From Colletotrichum lupini (Eukaryota; Ascomycota; Sordariomycetes; Glomerellales; Glomerellaceae): a stretch of DNA of 64,000 nucleotides. The notes below the pieces were generated by a model, which had not been told where the DNA came from, searched no databases, and saw only the letters and a list, made by a program, of their open reading frames with translations. Numbering within the stretch: position 1 is the stretch's first letter; each line of letters begins with the position of its first letter. A program made the position numbers and the translations under genes. Positions 54,883-64,000 of the stretch are shown one piece after another. The stretch is taken from assembly GCF_023278565.1 (NCBI RefSeq), contig NC_064672.1:5022001-5086000 (forward strand), given 5' to 3'.

Positions 54883-57774
54883 TTAAAATTTTACGACGTC
54901 CTTATTACTTATATTCCCTAATTATTTCTTTTAAATATAATACTATTATAATATAATACTATTATAATCGTTATAAATATATTACTTAAAATATTTTATA
55001 GTAGTTATAATTATTATATTTAATAATATAATACTTTAATAATAAGTTATTAAATTATCCCCATAGTTTAGTATTAAGATTACGGAGTACCCTTTTATAA
55101 ATTATTTTTTACTTATCGTTAAGAATTATTATATTAGTTATTTTTATTATATAGTCTGCTTTTTTTTATTATTCTCTTTTTTATATCTCTTATTAAAAAA
55201 GAATTATCCTCACTTTATTATTTATTATTATTTTAATAATGATTTTTTATATAAACTTATAGAATTCTTTATTATTATCCTAGACTAAGGTCGTATTATA
55301 TTATAAAATTATATCCCTAGGCTTTTTTTTTTAATTAGTAGTTACTCTAATTATTTTAAAAGTAGGTATTAAGGCCCGGGAGTCGTATTAGTAATTCGAA
55401 GTACTAGCCTCTATTATTTATAAATAGTAAAAAGCATATTTAGTATATCGTCGTATCTAGGCTTTATAAAATTATAAACGGTGAGGTATTTTAATAGCTT
55501 AATTTAGTTAAAATAGTTACGCTAACTTTTTAACGGGCTAAGGCTATATAAATACATTATTATTACGATTTCCTTAGCTATTACTTCTTTTTTAATAGTC
55601 TTATATAAAGCTCTATATATAAAATATAATAATAAGTTACCTTTTTTTTTAACTATTTATAAGCGTTTAATAAAGAGTTATTATAACCGAAATTTTATTA
55701 AACTCTAAGAAAATAATATTATTTAAGTTATTATTAAAGAATACTATAGCGTAATATAAGCTATTATAATTCTTTTTATATAACCGACCTTATTATACTA
55801 ACTTAAGAGTTAAGTAGTATTACTTAGGTATTATTTTATTTAAAATAAATATACTTAGATTAATTTTAATTAGTTATACTAAAGGATTATTAAGAGTCGG
55901 CTTTAGGAATATAAGTATCTTTTTTAATAAATCGTCCTAAGGAGGATTCTTTTATAAAGTCGCTACTTTTAGCTTCTTATTACCCGTATTTTTTATTCTT
56001 TTAGTCTTACGTTTTTTTATTATTAATAGCTTCTCGTTAAGTAGAACGCTATTATTAGATTCTCCTTTATTAAACTCCTCATTACTAGTCCCCTTTTTAA
56101 TTTTTAAAAAATTGTCGTTATTATTTAATAATAACTTCGTACTATTAGCTTTCTTATTCTTAATTTCTAATTTTATAAATAATAAGTCGTAATTAATTAT
56201 AATCGGGGTTTAAGCTATTATCTTTTTTAATTAAGATAATAGCTTCCTATTTATTTAATTTTAGATTTTCTAGGCGGTATTATTTAGCGTTATAGATAGT
56301 TAAGTATTAGATATTCTAAGTCTCTTAAGAAGTAAGTTTATAATAAATAGGTTATATACGCTAAATAAACTAATAAATTCCCTACGTCTAGTTTTAAGTC
56401 CGGGGTCCTCTTTATTTACTAAGTCGTCGTTCTTATTTTTTACTTTAAGTAGTCCGTCGTTCTTACCCTTAATAACTAATAAGTATTATAATAATTTAAA
56501 AACGTTCGTGCGATTAATATTAGGGGTTATTAAATTATTAAGATTATTAATAAACGTTTAGTTAGTACCTTTTTTATTATATACTTAACTAGCTAAGTTA
56601 ATAAGGCTATTATTAGTTTTACTTAGTTATACTATTTTAATATAAGTATATAGAGGGGAAGAAAAAGATATAGCTAAAGTGGATAGAGATAAGGTTTAAA
56701 TAGCTAGCTATAGGTAATATAGAGTCGAGATTAAATAGTAAGTTCGATCTTTAGCTTTAAGTAAGTACTTAAAATTAGGAATAGTTAATACTATCCTCTA
56801 TTATAAAAAGGAATTATTATTTAGCTAAATTAAATATTCTTCTTCTTATAGTAGTAAATACCTCGTTACGATAATTTTATAAAGAAGTTCTAGTTATTAT
56901 TTATATTATTTACTTAGTCCTTCTAATTATAATAAGAACTATAGTCTATTCTTATTTTATTAAACGTTAATAATTTTCTTTAGTAGATTAATAAGTAAAA
57001 TTACTATTAATATTAGTAATACTTATCCGTAAATATTGAGTAGTAGTATTAGTTCTAAGTAGTTAACTAAGATTACGTTATATATTTTTGCGTATTAAAG
57101 TAAGTCGAGCTTATATACGAGTTATCCGACCCGTTCGAGGATTATAAAAGGCTTAGTATATTATTATAAGTATTTCTTTCTTAGTATAGTTAATTATAAT
57201 ATATTATAACTACGGTATAGTCTTAGTATAATACGTTATTTAATTTTAAAAAATTTAGTAAGGCGCTTCTAGTTATAATATAATTTTATCTAAACGGCTA
57301 TAATAATAATAGCGTCGTATACCTTAAGTCGTATCTCTAATTTAGTTAGTAGTTTATTTATTACGTCTATAACTATATTAATAATATTATTAGGAGTAAA
57401 TCTTAAAATAATTTCGTTAGGTAACTTAGTTATTACCGCTAATTTATTATTATTAATCTCGAATTATAGTTAGGGAATACTATTAGGCTATCAGTCTAGG
57501 GATTTTAGTAATATAAAATATATTCATAGCGCCGACTCGACTATAAGGTTTATTTATTTACTCTAGCTATTAGTCTAGGGATAGTAAGTTACTAAGTATA
57601 ATAGTTTATTACCGCACTTATCCTATATATATTTTTATATTATAAAAAGGAATTTAGGGTCTTTGTTATTTAGGATTACTTTTAGTAGTCCCTAGTTATA
57701 GCGCTATAAGAAGTTTATTAATAACGTTACTTATTTTTTTATTATTATCGTTTTATATCTAGGTATTAAACTAA

Positions 57775-57870
57775 TCTATTTAGATATCTTATTAGTTACT
57801 AATAAGATATAGTCGTATCCTTTTCTCGAGGTTAGTAGTTTTAAAATAAAATTAATAATAATTATATAAT
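57775..57870 (-). pseudogene. Integrase core remnant of the retrotransposon
   Basis: Reads FILKLLTSRKGYDYILLVTN in one minus frame, close to the Ty3/gypsy integrase consensus around the first catalytic Asp (D-F-x-x-x-L-P...GYD-x-I-L-V-V-x-D-R). The second Asp of this motif is Asn here, a G-to-A change as RIP makes. Stops flank the stretch. Confidence 0.7.
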
Positions 57871-59199
57871 AGGGATATAGTAATAGTATAATAGGTTATA
57901 TATTATTATATAGTTAGTATGTTTTAAGTTTTATTATTAAGTACGTTAGGTAACCCTAGATATAATACTTTAAATTCCGTATAAGTCGTAGTATATAATA
58001 TCCGGATAGTATTATAATTATTTTATTATAGCCTATATAGTTTCCTCCGTAGGCCGTTTTAAAGATATTAACATAGTATATCTAAGGGATATATAATTAG
58101 TTATATATATTATATATTACTTTTTATAGTAGTCCCTTGCGCAAAAAAAATAGTAATTCGGCGCGGTTCTTTTTAAGTAATATTATATTATTGCGGACTA
58201 TTTTAATAATAAATTTAAAAACTAGGTCTATGTCGTAGCCCTATTAGATTTTCTTTTTAAAACTTAGTACTATTTTAAGAAGAATTGTGCTAGTACTATT
58301 TTACGTTACTAGCGGTATAATATTATTTTTTAGTTATTAGTCGTTAGTTATACGTATCGGTGGTAGACTAATTTATATAGTATAGGTATCGTTAGTTAGG
58401 AAAACTAATTGTGCCTATATTTATATTACTTAATTGTTTAGTACGTCGTTTAGTAAAATATCTAAGCTATTATTTATTAAATTTAGCTCGTTATATCCTA
58501 AGTTAGCTAGTAGTTTAAATAGCGCGTCCGGTATAATATATTCCTTACCTAGCTTATATATAATTTAAATATTAAATTAGCTAGCGTACTCTATTGCCCT
58601 AATTAGTTTCTTATTATTAGTACTTTTTACCGTAGTATTAGTAATATCCGATTATTATTATAGGCCTATAATAGTAGAATGATTAGTAATAATTATCGTA
58701 GTAAGTTTTAATACGGAGATCTAGTAATTATATTTCTTTAGGACCTAGATAAAACCTAATATTTCTATTTCCGTCGGCTAATATCTTTTTTTAAGCTCGG
58801 ATAGGGTTCGTAATAAGTATAATACTAGTTAAATAGTACCCTTTAGTAGTAGTTTAGTTAGCTTCCCTTCGTTATTTATAATTATTTATAGTACTTCTAG
58901 CTTAACGTAGTAGGCTATAGTACTAATGCCCGTTACTACTATATTAAAATTAATAAATAGCGGTCGTATTAGGTCGTAGTAATATAGCTTAATATTATTT
59001 AATAAGTCGCTACGTACTTTCTTAAACGCGTGCCGTTCTTTATTAGTAATTATAATTAGGACTAATTTTATTTATTATTTATGCCCGGGATCCTTATTAA
59101 TAATTTGTTTATTATCTTTAGTCCTTTATTATAATAAATCCGTCTTTAATTACTCTAGTAATTCTATAATAAATATATATCCCGGGACGTTATTATAAA

Positions 59200-59860
59200 G
59201 GTACCTTGCGAGGCCGATAAATATTTTAAAGTTACGGAGGGTCGTTAGATATTTAAATTATTTAAGAATATTTAACTTTTTCGTTATAATAAATAGGCTA
59301 AAGGCGTCGACGTATTATTTAAGAACGGTAGTACTTAGAAATCCTATAAAGGTCTTTAATAAGTTAATATTAATGTTTTTTTATTATAATAAACGAAAAA
59401 CGGCGTTGAGGTTAGTAATATACTCTTTTAACGTATCGGATCCGATAATAATATCGTTATAGTATAATCGGGCTAAGACGTTTATAAAGAGGGCGTCTAT
59501 TTATTATTAAACGTAGGCGTTTAAGTTTTTATAACTTATTATAATATAGTTAAAAGTATATTATCCGTTAGGTATAATAATTATAAAAGCGTTATAAGAT
59601 TCGGGGTATACTTATTATTAATAATAAAACGAACTTATATTTATAACCGTAATATAGCGCTTATTTTTAATAATATTAAAAATATCGTTTTATAATTATA
59701 TTAAGTAGCTATTTAGGAGTACGATCTTATTTAGTCCGCGGATATTAATAACTATATAGCCTTTTTATTTTTTATTAATTTTATATTATATTACGAAAAT
59801 TAAAAATAAAAACGGTACTAAGTTTATAGTACGATATAGTCGTCCCTAGTTAATAAGTAT
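59200..59860 (-). pseudogene. Reverse transcriptase remnant of the retrotransposon
   Basis: Minus-strand fragments in RT order: GYIVINIRGLNKI (fingers), LARLYYNDIIIGSD (catalytic box, first Asp of YxDD now Asn) and SLFITTKKLNILK followed by LRNFKIFIGLARYL (connection region), as in fungal Ty3/gypsy pol. Many internal stops, mostly TAA and TAG, are explained by C-to-T/G-to-A changes. Catalytically dead. Confidence 0.75.
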
Positions 59861-62800
59861 ATTCAGTTATTTTTAAATAACTTCTTTTTTATTAACTCTT
59901 AAATAATAGATTTTCCTCGTTTTAAGGACCTCCTTTTCCTAGCCTAGTTTAAAGGTAATTCGTATTTATTAGTTTTTAAGAATATTAGTAAAGCCGGTAT
60001 CCTTAAAGACGTTTTAAAAATAGTTTAATAAGGGTATAAAGTAGTTTACTTTATTAGCTCCGTTATATATCGTAATTCTAGTTATATATTTCTTTATTCG
60101 GTCCGTTAGCTAAACCTTTATTAGTTTAAAAGTTATAGCCTCGTTTAGCTTATTATCCGTACTATTAAAATTAGCCGCTATGCTCGCTTAGTTATCGTTA
60201 ACTTATTAATAATAAGTATTTTTAATAATTAAATTAAGGGAGCCGACTTTAGCTTTCGTGGGGATTATAATAAGTTTATTAATATTATTAATAGCTATAA
60301 TATAGTATATATTCTCGTTAGTTAATAATATATAGGATGCGAACTTATTATATAGTGCCGTTTTAAATAGTAAGTTTTTATTAGTTATTATAAAATATAA
60401 AACTAGGAGTAAGGAAGATATATATAGTAATATAGTTATTATTATAGCCAATCGGATCGTAGTTTTAATAAGTAGTCTACGTTTAGTATTATAAAACGCC
60501 GGGACGTTAATATTATATAATTAAATAGTAATAATAGAGGTAGCGAAGTCGATTTTAAATTTTTCTAGTCTTATAATATCGGTACTAATTAATATATTTA
60601 TTTATAGGCTATTAATTAGTAATACTTCTTGTATAAAGTATACTAAGGATAGTATATTATTATTTATAATAGTACCCTTAATATAAAATAAGAAGATTAT
60701 ATAGTTTTGTATTTAGTATATATCTATTCTAATGCCTTTAATAGTTAGAGGAACGGTGCGTTATTTAATTTTTAAGAATAAGAAAATAGTTATAATTTAT
60801 TATTAGTTAGCGATCGATCGACTATAGCTTATATTAATATCAACCTCCTCCTTAGTATTATTATTAAAAGAAGTTATAAGTCGTAGTTATATAATAGTAA
60901 ATATTCTTATTCCGAATCCTATTTTAATATCTAGCTTAGAATCCGTAATAGAAATAATAATAGGTAATTTAGCTTTATTAATAACTAAAGTATTCGCCGT
61001 TAGCAAGGTAGTTATTATATCGTCCTCCGTTATTAATATAATATTATTAAGTACGCTTTTCTTTAATCCTCGTTGTTTAGTAACTAGGGAATCCTAAGAA
61101 AGGCGTTAGCCGTTAGTATTTATAGTTTATATTAAAAGCTTACGTTATATACGTTATAAAAATATTAGAATAGTCTATTACTTAAAGCGAATTACTTATT
61201 ATATCTTTTATAATTATATATATTTAAAGAGCTAGTAATAAAAAATACTACGTCCCCGATTACGGGTACCGGATCGTAATCTAGAGGTCCGTAGTCCGTA
61301 TTATTAAAATTATTGTCTATATTTAGTTCTTCTAATTAGTCGTTATTATAATACGCTTATTTTAGATTCTAATCCTCGTCTTATTTTAATAGCTCTTTGT
61401 CCTATTTTTCTAATACGTAGGCTTATATATATGTATAACGTAATTAATTATAATTAGAACGGTTTAAATAGTAGTTATTATACTATTAATATAGTTTATT
61501 AAGGTTATTATTAGGGTTATAAATATACTTACTAGATTATAGTAGCGCTATAGAACTTCTTATCTAGGGGGGTCGGTATAGCTAAGACTAAGTACTCTAT
61601 TATATCTATTACGTAATATTAGTTATTTAGCTATTAGCCTACGTTATAAGTTAATTATTTAACTAATTACCTCCTTAGGAATTGCTACTTCTATACGAGT
61701 TATTATACTAAGTAAGTAGCTTATAATTATTTAGACAATTAAAGTTATTATACTAATTATAATTAGATTACTTATTAAACTATTAGTAGTTATAGTTCGG
61801 TTAGTATTTATTAAACTCTAGTCTCTATAATAAATAGGGAGTATTTTAATATTCTCTTCTTTATAAAGCTAACCTTAGTTCGGGGACTAGGTCGTTATTA
61901 TATAAAGAGCTCGTTATTACTTATTATACTTAGTAATTATTTTATATAGGATATTTATCCTTAGCTATATAAATTAAGATACTCTCTTTATTATTAAGGC
62001 GGTTTAAGAACTAAACTAGGGTTATTATTACCGTTAGCTTTTTTATTTATACTTAAATCTTACTATCAAGAGCTTTAAAAATGACTCTAAGTTATGCTTA
62101 AACGTCGTCGATCTCTATATTTTGTGCGTTACGAATTATTATTTATATAAATAATTTAATTATATATTTATTAGCGAGGTCCCTAATTATAAGTTTTTAT
62201 ATATATAATACGTTAAGGGCTTTAGAGGAATTTTACTTAAACCGCTTTTATAAAGTCTTAGTAATAACTTATATTTCGTAGTTAAATAGAGCTAGTTATT
62301 TTAGTTATATAAGCTTAGTAATATACTATATTAACGCTATGCTTAGTAAGTAAGATAATTATACCTCCCTAATGGCTACGTTACTTTTAGTTATTATAAG
62401 ATACCGGAGCTTATTATAAAAAATATAAACGTTAGTATAAGTAGTAAACTTAGTACTAAAGGTAATACTATACTTCGAATTATCGTAATTAGTTAGATCG
62501 AAGTATCCAATTTCCTTTAGCTTTAGGGGTATAAACTAATTACTATTATATCTAGGAGTTAATTATTAGCTACTATTATTACTATTATTTATATTATTTA
62601 TAGTTAAGGCTATTGTTATAGTAATTTGGGCGATTATATTAGTAGAGAGATTACTAATTAGGTTATTATTACCCGCAGGCTAGTTATTACTATTTATATT
62701 ACCGTGTACTATTTTAAAAAGTTTTATTAACTTATTATAGTCGCTAAGTAAAGAAGGGCGTAGGCAGTAGTTACTTAGGTTAGTAATAAGACTTTTTAAA

Positions 62801-63263
62801 TTAAAGTAGTTATTTAAGTTAGTAATACGTATTATTACTAATACTAAAGGTGCGGTAAGTAACGATTATAATTAAGTAAGAGTCGTTAAATAAGTATCGT
62901 TAAATAACGTTAGTTAGTAATCGAACTTTACGATATAGATTTATTAGATTACTATATTAACTCTTTATACCGATTTTAAAAATTTAATAGGGTAGTTTAG
63001 CTCGACTTTATTAATACGAGTATTAATAATTTAGTTAGCTCGCTATAATACTTACGTTACGTAACGTTAATCAGCGTTTATAACTCTCGCTACGTAGGGG
63101 TAGTTCGTATTATTAATATAAAAACATAGTAATTATTTAATTTTTAACTTAGCTATTATTAATTATATTTTTTATAGGGGTAAAGTAAGGATTATTTAGT
63201 AAATTAAATCCTAGTTATAATAGGCTAGTAAAAAAGAAATTCTTAGTACCGGGTCGTATTATA

Positions 63264-63276
63264 GGTTGTGCTACTA
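63264..63276 (-). promoter_or_regulatory. Possible primer-binding site of the retrotransposon
   Basis: On the minus strand, three bases after the 5' LTR, the sequence TAGTAGCACAACC could derive from TGGTGGCACAACC before RIP. It would pair with a tRNA 3' end of the form GGTTGTGCYACCA. Location is right; tRNA identity is unknown. Confidence 0.35.
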
Positions 63277-63279
63277 GAT

Positions 63280-63439
63280 TGCTAGGGGTAAAGGTAGGGT
63301 TAATATAATATGTTAAGTAGTAGTTAATTCTTCTAAGTAATATAGGTAGAAGCCCCTAATGTGGGCAGAAGCCCCTATGTACAGTTGTGGCTGGTCGCCA
63401 CCAGTTGTGGCACACAGCCTGTGGCTGTGTAGTGTGGCA
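63280..63439 (-). repeat. Right LTR (5' LTR of the element)
   Basis: 160 bp, same length as the left LTR. Here the inner 65 bases (63280 to about 63345) are RIP-mutated and the outer part to 63439 is intact, ending CA. Differences from the left copy are all transitions of RIP type. Confidence 0.95.
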
Positions 63440-64000
63440 GTTTCTCTCTCCCACTGGCTGAGGTTGTTTCCCCCCTGGTCCCCAAATAACAGCAGAGGGC
63501 GTGCGGCTCCGACTCTAGACTTCCCCCAAGGGGGGCGTGAAGCCAGCGAATGACAACAGTGACCACGTAGGTACTCCGTACCCCGTATCCTCGTACGTAG
63601 TATGTACTCCGTAGACCTCGAAATAATCCTCATCCCTTCTCCCCAATTGCCCATCCACCACCACCTCCCAAAAGAAGCTCCGGTTGGCAAGATGTCAGTT
63701 TCATCGTAGCACAACCTGACAACATCTCCACTCTTCTTTTCCGTTCCTGTCGGGTTCAACGTTCCTGCCTTTACAGTCTTCTGTTCCTCTTCCATTCTGC
63801 TTCCAGGGAAACACCCATCCTAGCGACGAGAGACACAGCCTGGAGGAAAAGGGAAAGGGCACCCGCGTACCCGACCAGCCAGCCCTTGCCTGCCTTCTTT
63901 TTTTTCATGTCTCCTTCCTTTTGCCGACGCCTCCAGCAAGTTGTAACCAACCCCGACTTACCGTACCTCTGCCATCGTCGCCATTTCTACACCGCAGGCT
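63440..64000. other. Right flank of the retroelement, no gene seen
   Basis: Begins with the second GTTTC target duplication (63440-63444). GC content is normal, with no RIP spread. Two TACTCCGTA words lie at 63572-63580 and 63605-63613. A C/T-rich stretch from about 63715 to the end resembles a fungal promoter/leader, so a plus-strand gene may begin beyond the window. Confidence 0.55.

Larger units (their letters stand above)
54710..63439 (-). mobile_element. RIP-degenerated Ty3/gypsy LTR retrotransposon
   Basis: 8,730-bp element with 160-bp LTRs and a GTTTC target duplication. The interior is extremely AT-rich, full of stops in every frame, and almost devoid of CA and TG dinucleotides, while CG persists: a RIP signature. 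Minus-strand translation with stops ignored still shows a Ty3-type pol in the order RT then integrase. RT traces are YIVINIRGLNKI (about 59.80 kb), YYNDIIIGSDTLKEY (about 59.44 kb, decayed YxDD box) and VDAFSLFITTKKL (about 59.30 kb). An integrase core trace, RKGYDYILLVTNKISK, lies about 57.8 kb. RT lying at higher coordinates than integrase, plus a polypurine tract beside the left LTR, shows transcription toward lower coordinates. The element is inactive. Confidence 0.93.

Noticed and set aside
60206..60451. 81-codon minus-strand ORF in the AT-rich element
   Set aside because: A chance stop-free stretch of RIP-mutated pol, dominated by Ile/Leu/Tyr codons of AT-rich DNA; not a functional gene.
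54870..63279. AT-rich block as a mitochondrial insertion or centromere
   Set aside because: Flanking LTRs, a 5-bp target duplication, pol traces and the CpA-specific depletion explain it as one RIP-mutated retrotransposon.

Overview
The window is nuclear DNA of a filamentous ascomycete, most likely a Sordariomycete. The coding exons are GC-rich and cut by short (about 50-120 nt) GT-AG introns. The gene content is Pezizomycotina-like: a Zn(II)2Cys6 regulator, a GH10 xylanase, a fungal rhodopsin-fold membrane protein and a giant TOM1-type HECT ligase. One 8.7-kb retrotransposon shows the C-to-T/G-to-A decay of repeat-induced point mutation (RIP), which is specific to filamentous fungi. I cannot fix the genus from sequence alone.

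Layout, left to right. Minus strand: a nitrilase-family amidase cut by the left edge (1-1012). Plus: DPH1 of diphthamide synthesis (2082-3497) and a Zn2Cys6 transcription factor (4815-6488). Minus: a secreted GH10 endo-xylanase (7129-8354) and CTF8 (10475-10924). Plus: ribosomal protein S6 (11389-12668). Minus: PRPP synthetase (13487-14984, eight exons) and a roughly 4,080-residue HECT E3 ligase (16229-28878). Plus: a TBC-domain RabGAP (33055-36011). Minus: ribosomal protein S8 (36808-37495) and a 7-TM rhodopsin/SAT4-type protein (39854-41450). Plus: a small GPI-anchored four-cysteine protein (44829-45353). Minus: glutathione reductase (45700-47341) and a short RecQ helicase (48804-50462). Then follow 4.2 kb without a recognisable gene, the RIP-degenerated Ty3/gypsy element (54710-63439) with 160-bp LTRs and a perfect 5-bp target duplication, and a GC-normal right flank.

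The genes are mostly housekeeping (translation, nucleotide supply, ubiquitin, redox, DNA replication/repair) and are not organised as an operon or metabolite cluster. The gaps between them are long (0.3-4.2 kb) and hold no convincing genes. They are sprinkled with short repeated words (TACTCCGTA/TACGGAGTA and CCTTACCT/AGGTAAGG types).

The observations most worth checking are these. (1) A PRPP-synthetase intron has no usable AG acceptor at the position the conserved protein requires; it reads as GT-TG. (2) RIP in the retroelement stops inside both LTRs as a mirror image, so each LTR preserves the half that the other has lost. (3) The HECT ligase gene carries three or four introns in its acidic-loop region that are all multiples of three and stop-free, so spliced and retained forms both stay in frame. 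(4) The TACTCCGTA word is enriched in gaps. I found no wholly new biological system that I could defend from the sequence.
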